DNA from: Alternaria dauci
Lineage: Eukaryota > Ascomycota > Dothideomycetes > Pleosporales > Pleosporaceae
Direction of reading: 5' to 3'
Assembly (NCBI RefSeq): GCF_042100115.1
Contig: NC_091274.1
Location: 1,116,001-1,180,000, forward strand
Length of the DNA: 64,000 bases
A program made the translations under genes and the position numbers. This document shows, piece by piece, positions 46,150 to 58,707 of this stretch. Numbering within the stretch: the first letter of the stretch is position 1; each line of letters opens with the position of its first letter. The notes beneath the pieces were generated by a model. That model ran no database searches and was not told the origin of the DNA. It saw only the letters and a program-made list of their open reading frames with translations.

Positions 46150-46812
46150 TCAGGCGTAGCTCGGTACGCTCTTGATGAATGCGACTGACTCAGCGTCGAG
46201 TTTCCGTCTCTGGTTGCTGAAAGAGTCAAGGTACTCATACTCTATCTCGAACAGAGAGTTGGGTGAAAGATTGATATAGCACCGCTTTTTGAGCGGGAGA
46301 CCCAAGGCCATTCTGGCTATTGGGTTGGTCGATGCTGTTATCATACTTTTGTCGTTCTCGCACAGCATGAAGAAACGTCGCTGATGCTCAGGTTTCTTTG
46401 CTTCGACTGATTCGCCCCCGAAGCTGGTGAACTGCCGGAAAGTGACGATGCGTTTGCTGCGATATCTTCTCTTCCCAAGAACAACAAGAGGATGGTCTTC
46501 GAACTTGCTCTGGTTCGGGTGTTTTCTGATGATGGAGGATGATGGGATTGGCGTGGGCGGCAGATATAGGATGTCTCCATCCTCTAATTTGTCAAACGGC
46601 GGTAGTCCTACCTTGTGTCGAGGTGGTGGCTCATTACGCCGGTCTGGTGAAGAGGAAGAGGATGATGAAGAGGAGGTTCGTCTTCGCCAAGTCGATGGTG
46701 GTGATGTTGGCGTCGTAGGTCGGGCAGTGGGAGGAGAAGGAGATGGAGAAGTGTCAGGAGAGACCTTTGGCGGCTGTCTCCATTCTGCCATCACTCTTGA
46801 AGAGTATACCAT
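46150..46812 (-). CDS. Small hypothetical protein with a beta-rich core
   Basis: A 220-aa intronless frame; family not recognised. Residues 1-65 are Pro/Ser/Thr-rich with a run of nine Ser. The rest looks folded: DGDILYLPPTPIP, then EDHPLVVLGKRRYRS, RIVTFRQFTSFGG, HQRRFFMLCENDKSM, then GLPLKKRCYINLSP, and IEYEYLDSF to the end (LDAESVAFIKSVPSYA). The pattern of a GDILYLP loop followed by HPLVVLG looks like small SH3-like or PemK-like barrel proteins, but this is only pattern likeness. Strand and frame are supported by one unbroken frame with ordered C-terminal two thirds. It sits alone in a gene-poor stretch. Confidence 0.6.
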   Translation of the reverse strand: MVYSSRVMAEWRQPPKVSPDTSPSPSPPTARPTTPTSPPSTWRRRTSSSSSSSSSPDRRNEPPPRHKVGLPPFDKLEDGDILYLPPTPIPSSSIIRKHPNQSKFEDHPLVVLGKRRYRSKRIVTFRQFTSFGGESVEAKKPEHQRRFFMLCENDKSMITASTNPIARMALGLPLKKRCYINLSPNSLFEIEYEYLDSFSNQRRKLDAESVAFIKSVPSYA

Positions 46813-49432
46813 GATGACGGTGGTATAGATTGTGTTGATGGGCTTTGATAGGATATACCAAAGCTGTGAAGCGATGGTAGAATGATGGGTCCTGGAAGGC
46901 AGATCTCAGAAGACTGTACATTTGGTGATGGGGAAGATGCAAAGAGAGGAAGATGAGAGGCAGACATTTTAAAGGATGAATCCTCGTCGACCAGAGTCCA
47001 AGGAGTTCTGCCGCAACAAATGGTATGTGTTTCTATTGGAGACGATTATGTGGTACTTACCACCCACATTACAACTCCCTCGGAGCACATCTTCGACCGG
47101 AGAGCCATGTGAGGTCGCGGTACCGTTAGATACATGGCGACAGCGCACACAACTGTGCTAGTCGAGCGTATCGGCAGACTTTGTCGACGGTAGGCAGAAG
47201 CCATTGGCTATCTCAAAGAACAACACCAGTGGTGACGGTTGGTTGGCGTAGGATACGCCCCACTGCGTCGACCGCGAATACCCCAATAGTTGAGCATATT
47301 ACAGCAAGAGGGTGACGTTGCAGAGCTTGACCAGCGAGGGGATTGGGACGCTGAGAAGATATTTGTAATGGTGGAGCTGGTATTGAAGCGATTGGACTGA
47401 TTGTTTCGTCACAGAAAACTAGCAACAAGACAGCAGAGAGGATAGAACTTGACTAACACCATCCATCAGTTCCTGCCATGGATAGTGGATCATCACTTCT
47501 TGCGAAACGATAAAGGAACCACAAACATGAAGAAGGTGTGGTAAGAGATACCAGCTAGCACAAATCGCGACCACCGAAAGAAGAAACTCCATAGGTCCCA
47601 GAGTTGATGGCCAGTAAAGACGAGATGCTCGAAGGCATAGTTAGCATATAGCGGGATAGACCCACTTGTGCAACTACAGTCACTTTGTGAGTGGCTGATA
47701 CTTCCGAAGGCAGCTTCCAAAAATAACTTCCACTTCTCTCGTAGTACCATCCCACAACTAGTCCGAAAATCACGTGGTAATCTCTCAAGTAACTCTTATG
47801 CGTTACTAAAGGCTCTAAGGATAATTTTTCACATCTGACCGCAGTTGCAACTCGTGAACAAGAGCTGGGGACATTATGCTTGGTTGCACAGACGAGCAAC
47901 ACTTGTACTTCTTCGGAACGTCTACTGCGGCGACCACATACAGCACTCAGCTAGGTTTTTTTCGTGCAAAGCTAAAGTTGGTGTTGATTTTGAATTAACC
48001 GAGTGTTGGGTAGAGACGCAGATGTTTCGCTCCCTTGCTTTGTGTTTCTATTCTCATCTCTCTAGCCTTAGGAAATAGAGAACTAAGAATCGCTTTGCTA
48101 AGAGAGATTTACAACTAGTCGCGACCACAAGCGTTGTATATCCGTAATAAGTCAAAGACAATACACGCAGACAACGATAGACTCTTGTCTACTAATAGAC
48201 GCACGCGATAGTAACTACATTTTCAAATCGCATTACTATATAGTTGTTGACTACAGATTCCTAACCTGTGACAGACGTAGTAATAACCGCAAAATGAATA
48301 TTAAGATAACGTATAGGTATCAAAACAGAGAAGCAAAAACACCAAAGCAAAGAGGCCAACTCCACTCTGGTGTACAAATCATCGTCAAGACGCAAAAAAA
48401 TCAAGGATAGTGACAAGAGTGGGATCTACTGTGTGTTAGTAGTTGTCACAACAGAGTACTGTGCAGTTGAACGTACTCGAACCCACGCAGATTTCTCTAC
48501 TAGCACCTGAAGCTAGCGCCTTAGACCGCTCGGCCATCTTGAAATCCAGTTAGTACACATGTTGCAAACCAGTTGGGATGACTGGGAATACGAACCTTGC
48601 CTGGATGTGTTGTATGACTAAGCCGCAAAAATCAAAATATATGTCGACTGTGAAAACGACAGTTTACGAAATTGGGGGCATGGAGTAACTGCATCGTCTC
48701 TCTCAAAGGCGCGGGTACTGTGGTGCAAAGAATGACTGTACAAAAAGGTGGGGGTGCAGGGGTAAGCGGCACGATAGAGCGAATACGTTTGCGGTAGCTA
48801 CGCGAACCTGTCATCCAACCACGTACTATTGCACAACGCATTTGTCTCTTTAGGCTGGTTCCAGAACCCGATAGAAATGCATTGCTGATGCTAAGCTACT
48901 GCCTGCGATCCAACACATATGGCAGGGTGAGGTAACGTGTACCACTACGGACAGTTGCGGAAATTGCCTTGGGACTGGATTTTCCAAGTACTCAGAAACC
49001 GGTCCTTTACACGGATGCCGCCTAGAGGTAGGTATCGCGTAATTGATCACAGTGGTCTAGAGTCGTTGCTAGATTCGGCGCTTTCAAAGGATAATTGTAA
49101 GGGAATCTGGCGATGCATGGCTTTAATGTAACTCTGTCGCCAAATTGGCGGAAGCCCCGAACATGAGCTGGTCCCTTCGTGCTGATATACGAAAAAGATC
49201 GGAAACAGAAAAGTTAGCCGATCCATCTAGCGTCGAGGGCAAGCTCTGAAACAGGAGCAGAGCACCGGTGATCGACTTCGAACGCAAGGAAACGGTATAA
49301 TGCTCTTCAAGTCTATGCAATTACGCCTACAAATACCCAAATGCAATCTACAACCACGTGCATCTTGTCTGTGCCGCACTTCCCCACTATTGCCCATCCA
49401 TCTTTTGGTGTAATTGGCCATCACTTTCCGAT
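46813..49432. other. 2.6-kb gene-poor region with a broken tRNA
   Basis: No protein gene seen. AT-rich around 47.9-48.4 kb. It contains the tRNA-Leu-like sequence listed separately. Confidence 0.5.
48462..48543 (-). tRNA. tRNA-Leu (CAG)-like, 3' end broken, probable pseudo-tRNA
   Basis: The reverse complement carries a class II tRNA-Leu body: TGGCCGAGCGGTCTAAGGCG, anticodon stem CTAGC/GCTAG around the loop TTCAGGT (anticodon CAG), a long variable arm, then GTGGGTTCGAGT. Similarity stops right after the T loop (48475). The expected T-stem partner CCCAC and an acceptor partner for TTCAAGA are missing; the sequence reads ACGTTCAACTGC instead. It is therefore probably not a working tRNA. Confidence 0.6.
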
Positions 49433-50038
49433 TTACAAAACAGCGACCATCAGTCCGGCAACAACAGCGGCAAGACCAAACTCGACTTTGCCAGCGGCAC
49501 CAGTGGCCTCTGGTAGGCCAGCAGAGCCAGTCGCACTGCCAGCCATGGGCTTGGGTCCGCCAGTGGCAACAGGAACAGTGCTGTTTCCGTTTCCGTGTCC
49601 GCTCGAGCCGGTAGGATAGAGAGCGACGAGTGTAGAGCCTGAGGTGCCGGTGGGCTTGTGGGAGGAACCGGTAGCGGTCTTTGAGCCAGAGGCAGAGATG
49701 GCAGTTGCTATTACACATTCTGTTAGCCTGCATTTGTCCAGCGAGTCCAAATCCTCGGCCCGAATCATTGAAGCTGGTGTTTACCGCAACAGGGAACACT
49801 TACCAATGTCGACGTCCGCATCGTTGCAAATTTCCGCGATCGCAGCCATAGCGTCCTTAGCATCGTCACCGCAGATTTCCGCTACCTTCTCGCTCAGGTT
49901 CCTGGACTTGCAGACGGCCTTAATGTCAGACGGGTCTTCATATTGGTTGACAGCGCCAAGGAGACAGCTAGGGGGGCTGGCCATGGCGAATTGAGCGAGC
50001 GCAAAGAAAGTCGCGGCGAAGACGGTACGTCCGAGCAT
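49433..50038 (-). CDS. Small secreted GPI-anchored protein, CFEM-like with four Cys
   Basis: Exons on the minus strand are 50038..49804 and 49707..49433 (intron 96 bp, GTAAGT...ATAG), giving 169 aa. A signal peptide (MLGRTVFAATFFALAQFAMA) is followed by a small helical domain with four Cys (SCLLGAV, KAVCKS, AEICGDD, AEICND), a Ser/Thr/Gly-rich linker, and a hydrophobic end (VEFGLAAVVAGLMVAVL) that fits GPI attachment. The helical spacing is like CFEM and related GPI wall proteins, but only four Cys are present where CFEM domains have eight, so haem binding is doubtful. It should be a cell-wall or plasma-membrane surface protein. Confidence 0.8.
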
Positions 50039-50998
50039 ATTAGCGGTTGAAGTAGGGGTTCTGGTGGGTATGAAGGGTTGATGTTGATTCGAGGCGTTGT
50101 AGAGACGGTGGATCGGTATTAACGATAGTGTAGTCTAAAGAGTGACTGTAGGAGATGAATTTCAAAAGAGCGAATGGACAACGAGGACGGTTGGTGGAGA
50201 GAAAGAGAGGAGAGAGTGGAAGAGATGCCTGAGTCTCGACCTGATCCTCAAGGGGGCTCGGCTCACACGGACGCTCGCCAAGCCAATGTGACGCTTAGTT
50301 AGTGGGGTCACGCGAATATGGCTAGTCAGGAACAACAAGCTTAGAAACACGTGCATGATTGGACGGGTTCCTGCAGTTTCCGTAAGTGCTTCAAACGTGG
50401 TGCGCGTTGCTTGGCGCCGTGTGGGTTGTATGGGACTGCTCAAAGGGGTGACTTGAAATCAACATTTTCACAAGGCAATCGATGCGAATAGTCAGGCTCT
50501 GTTCCGTACATCAATTCGCTCATCTGATGCTTGGCACGATAATATACAAAAGAAGCTCGCCACTGCCTAGCCTATGCTACACGAAGATATTAATCTGGGA
50601 CGAGTGAGTGCAGAAAACGCATTACAAAGATATACCCGCGGACCGACCAAATACTTCTTTTGCATCGCCCAGGATGCAGGCGAGAAACAACTGGCACCGT
50701 GGAGTCGAAATCTAAACTGGGTCTGCGCAAAAGCACTTCCAAACCACCCCATGTAATGCAAGATGGTTTCAGAGATGGCGTTTAATTCTTCCATCAGATA
50801 TCCAATCTGAGAAACAAGCACCGGCCCGCGGACTGTCATGGTCCACTCGCAATGCCATGATGCGCCAAGAACTCCGTCGCTAGGTATGATGAATGCGATA
50901 CAGTAATGAGACAGAAAGATGAGAGTCTGCGACGAGAGAGAGAGAGGCATGGAGGTCGGGTTCGTCGTTATAGAGAGCGTAAGGGTTTGGTGTCGAGA
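50039..50998. other. Intergenic, GPI-protein promoter and DENN gene 3' region
   Basis: 960 bp with no supportable gene. Some short frames reach about 125 codons on the minus strand, without features. Confidence 0.45.
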
Positions 50999-53900
50999 TC
51001 ATGAGGTATGGATTTGTGGTGGGCTTTCGCCGTTTGGTCCAAGCATGGACGGGATGGGCTTACGGCGGGCCTTGCCTTGAGGGAAGCGTGGCACACCTTG
51101 AATGACACGAGGCTCTTTCATAAGCGTAGGATCGAGTTTCGCGGGGACTGTGATCTTGTTAGCATTGTCAGCCTAAGGGATACGTGCAACGTACTTCGGC
51201 TGATCACAGAACGATAATCGCCTGGGAAACGCGAATTTGGCGGAGTTGCGGACGCGGTGCGCCATAGGTGATCCGTTGTGTCGGACAAAAAGTCCACCTT
51301 CGATTTGTAGAAGAATGATGACTTTCCGCGGTTCCGCTTTGCTAAGATGACTTCATCAAATAGTTTGATGGTGGGGTCGTCTGCAGATTTGCTCTCGCGT
51401 TCGTGGATGAACTCGTTGAAAGCTAATGCATGTTAGCATGTACTAAAGTGAGAATGAGGCGACAACACGTACCTTGCGTTTGCTGTAGCGTTGTGATATA
51501 CTGTACGTTTTCCGCCGGCAAACTCTTCACGAATTCGTCCATCTTGAATTGATATGTCATACCAGACTTCTTCCGTTCGCCAGTAGCTGGTAGCAGATAA
51601 CGCCGGTAGGTGTAGAACAAGCTAGCGAAGCAGCGCACGAAAGACGCACGCACTTGGTCAGGTCTGAAGGCCGTCGGGCAGACGATGCAGATCATATCCA
51701 CGCATCTGCCATGTGCGTATGTGCTACAACCTTCATGACGTTAGTAAAGCAAGTCGCACTAAGCGAATCCGAAACTTACCAGTACAACGATAGAGGCCAT
51801 CATCAGATTTTTCTTCGCATATCGAGCAAACAGCTTTGTCCTCGTGTGGCCTCCACTGCAGACAATGGCCCTCTTGCCATTGCATTGTTGCAGTGTTCCG
51901 TACTTGTTGCATAGCCATACCAGGCATAATCGTCGAAGCGGCCAATGTTGACTGAGCATACACGGAAGGCGCATACGAAGACCCCGCCTTGTATTCATGA
52001 CTCAAAGACGATGTCGATGCGCTCGGCGCATGGCCAAGGAACGGCTGAGAGGGGCGCCGGATTTGGGGTACACGTTCGAAACCAAACTAGCCACGTTAGT
52101 CCATAGACTACCACAATGAAGGGTGTAAAGCTAAACTTACCGAGGAACTTCGCCGACTTGAAGTCTCAAAATGGGCGGATCGCTTCTCGCGCAGATTAGC
52201 TTGGAGAGCATAACCAGAGTCGCTCCGCGATATGGGGGTACTGGGCATGGGTGGGAAAACCGTCGAGACCGGCGAGACCTTCGGCGAAGGCGGCGATTGG
52301 TACGTCTTTATGGTGGTAGCTGTGGATGGACGGTCATTGCCGCGGCTCGATGCACTTGACTGCAGGAATGCGTTGTAAATCAAAGGTCTGGAACTAGGCG
52401 ATCCGACCACAGTTCCAAAAGACGTGGAATTTAGGCCGACGTAGTTCTGAATGGTCGAAGGGTGTGCTCTGTATGAGAAGACACCAGGATTCTCAGAGGC
52501 GAACGTATCGTACGGGAAAGCTTCTACAGCATAAGCCGGCGGTCCAGTAGGCACGCCGTATCGTATATGATGTGGCGCGGATTGCTGAAGTAGAGACATG
52601 AGCTTCCGTCGCTGTTGGCGTGGCAGCGATGGTGGTGGTGGGCCGTTGGAGACTATTGAATCGGCATCCAGATCGACAAGAACATAGTCGTCGTCAGGGT
52701 AATCGGCGGGCTCATAACGTCGCTCGATTCCCACAATGTAAGGGCATGGCGCCTCTATAGTCTGTACCAGACGGGCAGGCAGAACGGGAATGAAGACACC
52801 AGCCCATTGGAAAGGGTACAGTAGGTTGGTTATCGCCATACTAGCCAGATGTAACATGGCCGTGTGAGAGGAAAGGAGAATGATTCTTGCTTCCGAAAGC
52901 ACATACTCAAACAAGGTAATAATGTTGGGTATGGACATGCATCGGAAGAGAGCATAAATGTCAATGTTTCGGGAGCCAGGGAGCTCGTTGACTGCCTCCT
53001 TTCGAGCGTACATGCGAAGCTCACGAACTGCCAGTTCGACTTGCGTAATGGAGGTGATCGGACTAAGAGCCTCTGCACACAGATTGACGACATATCGCTC
53101 AAGCGGCTGCCACATGCCTACTCGCGGCGAGCTGGCGGGGACTCTGAGAATGGCACCAGTAGTCATTGGCACAACGACGGCCTTTAGCCACTCCTTCCAG
53201 AAGGGCGTTAGACTTGCATCCCGACCCATGACACCATAAGCACGGGGGATCCAGAGTCCGGTGTCTCCGTCGGTAAGACCCTCAATCTTGGATGCTGCGC
53301 CGTGCCTCACTGGGCGAAGTAGATCGGTCATCAACTGGATTTTTTCTTCTACAGCGCCAATCTGGTCATCCAGATCTTCACGCTCGTCAGAGTCAGGAGC
53401 CACAGATGGAAGCTTGGTCAGGAGTTGGGATAGTTTTGCACGTTCCAATGCCAGACGTTCGCCCAAGCTGCTTGCCAATTCGCGCTCTTCTGGGTTCATG
53501 TGCAAGTTTCGCCATTCTTCACATTGGCGCTCGAGACCCTCTGCAGCCGTGGCGTTCAGTGGCAGCCAGACGATGATGCAGATGCCATAGAGCTTGGAGC
53601 CGTCTCCGTTGGTCATGGCAAATCCGTGCCATTGGCTCTTTGGTCGCTCGTCAGATGAGACGACACTAACATCGTTGGGAAATGCAAACATGGGCACGTA
53701 GTCAGGGAATGGGTTCCGCCTCTTGAGTTCCTCGACCATGTTCCGTGGCGGATAACGATCTAGCAGCACAGGCTCGTAGCGGCGCAGAAGAGGGTGCATG
53801 TCTGGGTCGGGTTGGAAGGGCTGTGGTGCTGGTATGACAGAGTTGTAGCCGGACATGCGCTTCGACGTCCGAATTGAGGCTGTATGCACGTTAGCGGAGG

Positions 53901-54652
53901 CTTGACGAAAAAGCAAACAACCCATGTCCGGACCAAGGGCCAGGCCTGCAAAGATGCTGGTTGGGCGTAATTGTAGAGGGCGACTTACACTGTCTCGCTG
54001 TTGACGATTGTCGCTTCAGGCTGCTCTGCATGGTGGAGATGCGGCGACGGATGCTTCCAACGCCAGACCTGAGATTGCCAACGCCGTCGTCATTGTTGGC
54101 TTGTGACACGCGCTGCGGTCTGGGACGCGGCCTTGTGGGGGTGGAGCGGGCCTGTTGCGCAACACCGGCAGTGAACTGAATTTCCTCGAGGAAGGTATCC
54201 CGCTCGGAAGCGAACTTGCGCAGTGCAATGTCGAATTCCTGGTCGCTGAGGCCGGAGCCGCCAAGCTGCACGCCCTTGATGGTAGCACTGCTGCGATTGC
54301 TTGCAGTCTGTTTGGGATCGGGGCCAAGGCCGACGATTGTGCCATTGGACTGGCGGTTTTCGCTGAATCGGTTCGCGGACCTCCGTCGAGTGGTGTCGGC
54401 ATTGGACAGGCCGTCCTGGGAAGTCGGGCGGATCGAATCTGTCTCGAGGGCGCGGTCTTCCTCAATGGTCTCGTCGACGGGGGGTTGGGCGAGCGGGGAG
54501 GTGACTATGCCATTGTTGTGGGTGCGCTCGTCGTAGACCTGCGACGACTCGATGCCGGATATGAAGAAATAGTCGGCGAGCGGCGTGGACGACTGGTCGG
54601 CCGTGGACGAGGGAGCGGGCGCCATGTTATGTCGTGGGCATGGGATATCCAA
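50999..54652 (-). CDS. DENN-domain protein (putative Rab guanine-exchange factor)
   Basis: Minus-strand exons are 54652..53989, 53879..52141, 52086..51780, 51730..51473, 51422..51195 and 51147..50999 (introns 109, 54, 49, 50 and 47 bp), giving 1114 aa; the second ATG (54625) gives 1105 aa. Order: a disordered N-terminus; a coil (FDIALRKFASERDTFLEE); uDENN (YVPMFAFPNDVSVVSSD, QWHGFAMTNGDGSKLYG); cDENN (IDIYALFRCMSIPNIITLF, EARIILLSSHTAMLHLA, LYPFQWAGVFIPVLP); dDENN-like sequence. A Cys/His finger (VCSICEEKSDDGLYRC, CSTYAHGRCVDMICIVC) follows, then FNEFIHER and a basic tail. DENN proteins activate Rab GTPases in membrane traffic. The finger is only complete after splicing. Confidence 0.87.
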
Positions 54653-57115
54653 AAAAAAGATGGGCGTGAGAGGGGGGCGGGAGGAGGAGGATTAGAGAGC
54701 GTCGTGGGGTGGGGTGCGCGGTCGCGGCGTGTAGGACGTCGAGTCGGCGTGTGTCTCTAGGTCATTGGGGATTGGACGCCAGCTCCAACGGTTGTTTGTG
54801 ATGGGGCAGCGCAAGGCTTATGCACGGCAAAAGGCAGAGCGTGTGCGACGGTGACTGCGAAGGCGGTTGCACGGGCGGCGGCCTGGCAGCGAAACGAGCG
54901 GGGAGCTTGACCGGAAGCTGCGAGTGGACAGAGTGGCGGCGAGGTGGTGTCGCAGACGGTCTTGTATAGCGGACTGTTGCTTGTTTGCGGGCGAAAAAGA
55001 GTGAATGGGGAGAGGGTTGGCGGAGAAGGGTTCGGTGCACATTGCGCTCGGCCACAGGCCATTCAAAAGGACAGGCTCCGGCCTGTTCGAGCAAACTAAC
55101 CCACATGCACCCTCGTCGCAGGGCTCCCACCCGCTGGCGCTCTTATCGCTCGCAGCAGACCGTCTAGCGCTCAACAGCTCCCGCGTCGACTGCCCCTCGG
55201 CCTGGACCCGACTGCTGCACCGCGCGCAACAAGCTCCAATGTCAGCGCTGCCGGCGGAGACGCGAGACTGGCCATGCAAGGCACCCGCGCCCACCAAAGT
55301 GTATCTGCGCCCAGCGTTCGGCCTCCAATGTCGCCATCCGTGGTACAGTACACAGTCTCGCCGTCGCGCGCCGTGGATGCGACATGGGCGTGCTGCATCC
55401 AGCACAGGCGTCGCCGTCGCTGTGCCGTCGTCCCATGTTCGCCCTGCTAGACCCTGTCCTCGGAAAGCACGACCAGGGGGCGCCGTATGGATTGGGAAGG
55501 CACCGCCTGGGGCCTTTCCGCTTTGGGACTGCGCGCGATTGGCAGAGGGCTGAAGTGGACATGACAGCATTGCGCGTTCAGGGGTCGTCAGATGGCTGCT
55601 GCCCACCAACACGACGGTTATTCGGCCACAAACACTGGTGGTGTGCGTCCAATTTGCATCCGTTTCACCTTCAGCGTACAGCACGCGTGCACCGCATCGC
55701 CCATAGCCCAGGAATAGGGGGGCGTGTATGCTGTGTACCGTATACCATCCCACACTGTGGTTCAGTGCTTGCACATCTTCAACCTCCGAAACAAAGAAAT
55801 TCAATGGCCCCACAACCACCTGCAAACGACCGAACATCTCTCTACACGCCCGCAGCACCATACACTGTAGCGGTCAACACCATACTGCCCTTCTCACTGC
55901 AAACTCTCAGTCGTACAATCCCCCACCTCGCCATGCATGCATGTGCATAGCTGCGGTGCGCCAGCCCGGCATCGTATGCTCTGACCACCATCTAAACCGT
56001 TGCCGTTTCAACTCTGCTTGCCAGACTATGCAGAACGGTGCATGTCCTCCTGCGGGATATGGTGCCGCATCTGTCTTGATTTCGGTCTTCAAGCTGCGCA
56101 TCCGCCCGGCCAGAGACACCTGTGGGATATGCACATGTCGATCCCGCTGTGGACAGCCGATTCCGACACAAAGTCCCCATCCGTCGCCGTTTGTGCGCGC
56201 GCGTTTAATCTGACAGCTGCAGCCACTTCGAAAATGTCTGCCAGTGCTCTCACAACCTTCGTATCTCACAATTGAATGCATACTTTGTGGCGTGGTGATC
56301 AAACAGATCAAGAGCCCACATTTGACCGAGATAAGATGACACCTCTGCAATCGCCCGACCCTCGAGCAGTTCGTCAGATTGTCATGTCCAGTTCCCGTGT
56401 CCGCCAACTCCTCGTGCCAGGATTAGTGACAGCGTCTGGGGTACCCTGCTCGCTCTCTCTCTCTCTGTGCCGTGCGTCACCAGATTCTCATGTTGACGAT
56501 TCCCTATCAATCTCATCGGAATTTGTCAGAGATGATCGCTTTGCCGTTCAACTGTTTATTGGGCTACAAGTCAACGCTGCAAGTCCAAAGTTGCTTTCTG
56601 AGGAGAATTGTTTCCGTGGTTCTGAAGGAATCGGTGGCTTGATCTTCGACGCTGGCCTTACTTTTTCCCATGCTTCGTCTGTCGATCGTTCAGGGGATCT
56701 TCTTCCTCCGCATTCCGGCTGTCTAACTCGAAATACCAGTGTGCTGTGTAACATCATTGTGGAGTAGGATTGATATTACAATTTACCAACAAAACCCTCG
56801 CAGATCCCTACACATCTGCGTCGGACAAGTATATAGCCGGTGGCAGAAGAATATGCTGTGGTACGCATACAAATATAGTCCAAAGTGTGCTTTTCAGTGT
56901 TCGGCCCTGTAGGCTGGACCACTAGACTCATGTTGACATGACGCACGGAGCAGGTTCCAAATGCCCAGGTGGCTTCAGCAGGTGCAGGGCTGGATCAATA
57001 CTGCCAGACCAAGCGCTTGGAACTGCAGGTACCGGCGCCAAAACCTTCGGCCGGAGATATACAATCTCTAGTGACGATGCATGGGACCATGCAAACTTTA
57101 TTAGAGAGGACTCCC
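54653..57115. other. 2.5-kb intergenic, GC-rich near the DENN gene
   Basis: Left part (54.7-55.9 kb) is GC-rich and full of long but low-complexity open frames on both strands, likely DENN promoter sequence. Right part runs to the TRAPPC13 3' end. No supportable gene; a ctctctctctctctgtg run lies near 56454. Confidence 0.5.
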
Positions 57116-58461
57116 TCAGCGTCGAGCCGTAAGCCATCCAGTACTGAGAGAGCCTCTGTCGCCCAACGCACTTCGCCATTGGATAGCAAGTTGGCCCAAC
57201 ACTCTCTTGTTGTCTTCCGTAATGGACCCTGCCAGCTCTTCCTTGTCATCGCTAGATTGGTGATCAAGAAGAAAAGCCACCTGCACTACGTCCTGTGGAC
57301 TCAGTATCGGCGCACTGGGACCTGAAGGTTGCACGTCCCAGTTGAGCGATGTCGATCTAAGAGGTGGTTTTGTGTTCATGCTGACTGCCTATTGGGAGTC
57401 AGTGGTGGTTTGATGCCTATTAGGGCTATGGCTGTTGCGGTAGGCTATCTCAAGCAGCGAAATAGCGCCGGATCTACACCACTGCCGGATCGGACTTTGC
57501 GATCGAGCTAGTGATCGAGCCGTAATCCTCAAGCCAAAGCCACACGGCCTGACTCGGTGTTTGGAATAAATGAATAGACCAGAACATGAATCGTGATATA
57601 TTGAATACGCTGACGTACCTCTAAACAAACTGCAGCTTCCCCCATGTTCTCTAATTGCGCTTCCAGGAGGTATCGCGAATATCCGTTCTTAAGACCCATC
57701 TCCCCGGCCTTTGTGCGGACGCTCAGTAATTGTTGGGCCACAAACTGATACAATTTGCGGAAAGTTCGTACTCTTCCGGATGCTGCTCTTCCTTCTCCTA
57801 GTGCGGTCTCTGTGTACGTGACAGTGACGGCAAGGACATGGTTACCCTCTTCCTTGAGTTCAAATCTTAGGATACGTTGTAGCGATCCCGCTGGTTCCGG
57901 GGAAGCGTTTTCTGTTTCTCCTTGCAAGCCAGACAGATCCAAAGGTGAGCCTGTAGGGTTCGAGGGCGTCTGCATATCGCCTTGTATCCGCACACCACTA
58001 ATCGCTTTTGTGTTGTCCGCTGGATCGAGCTCGTTGTTCGCGCATAGTGTACAGGAAAAGGTTTCGCCAACATAGGCGCTCCCGAATGCCTCAGGAAGAT
58101 TCAATATAGGACTCAGGACGAATTGGTCGTTTGCGTCATTCGGCGTGGGATACGCCAGCGAGGCTTTGGGAGATATGCCTAGACTTTTAGAGTTCGGGAG
58201 AGGGTGCTGCACCGCAAGGGACGGGCGAGACAAACTGTTCACATTGTCAGTTTGCCAGCTGTGTGTTTGAACGATAGTCGTAGCATGCGATGAGGTAGAC
58301 GAGTTCAACCTCCGTGTAACATGATGCGAAGATCGGTTTCGTCATGGACTCATGTGTCCGAGCTGTGCTAGACGCTCGGTAACATACCGCAGAACTTTCA
58401 GGCTGACCGAGTGCGCCGTCTTGAGGGAGTCTCCCATTCCCTGCGCCCGCTGCTGAGCCAT
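57116..58461 (-). CDS. TRAPP complex subunit 13 (TRAPPC13 / DUF974)
   Basis: Minus-strand exons are 58461..58388, 58234..57619 and 57388..57116 (introns 153 and 230 bp, longer than is usual here), giving 320 aa. N-terminus: MAQQRAQGMGDSLKTAHSVS, then LKVLRLSRPSL. The family core is LPEAFGSAYVGETFSCTLCANNE, followed by beta strands (ALGEGRAASGRVRTFRKLYQF). The end has RSTSLNWD, PQDVVQVAFLL, LGQLAIQWRSALGDRGSLSTGWL. These are the usual TRAPPC13 blocks. TRAPP complexes are Rab exchange factors at the Golgi and in autophagy. Both long introns are needed to join the blocks in phase. It is divergent from the SET-domain gene, 246 bp away. Confidence 0.85.
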
Positions 58462-58707
58462 ATCGATGGCCGTCGTGTTGCAAGGACTTGTGACGAAAGC
58501 GGCCAGCGTGAGCGGAAGCTTGAGTGGGGCGCAAACCGCCCCTCGGCCCAGGCCTTCGGACCGCGGAATTAGTGCGTTAGCAAAATTTTGTGATTCGACT
58601 ACCGAGAGTGATGTCGTGGGAATCAAAATATGTCGAGCCGATTACTTTTGTGTACACTTGGATCCATTTCCATCGCTTTGTGACGTATCAAGATTGTTCT
58701 AGTCATC
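58462..58707. promoter_or_regulatory. Shared upstream region, TRAPPC13 and SET genes
   Basis: 246 bp between two divergent start codons, so it is probably a bidirectional promoter. No element was identified. Confidence 0.45.

Noticed and set aside
54818..55861. 347-codon minus-strand frame upstream of the DENN gene
   Set aside because: GC-rich region has open frames on both strands; no domain, no conserved-looking blocks, and Arg/Ser/Cys-rich random composition.
56276..56767. 163-codon plus-strand frame
   Set aside because: Low-complexity Ser/Leu content including a ct-repeat; no family features or flanking exons.
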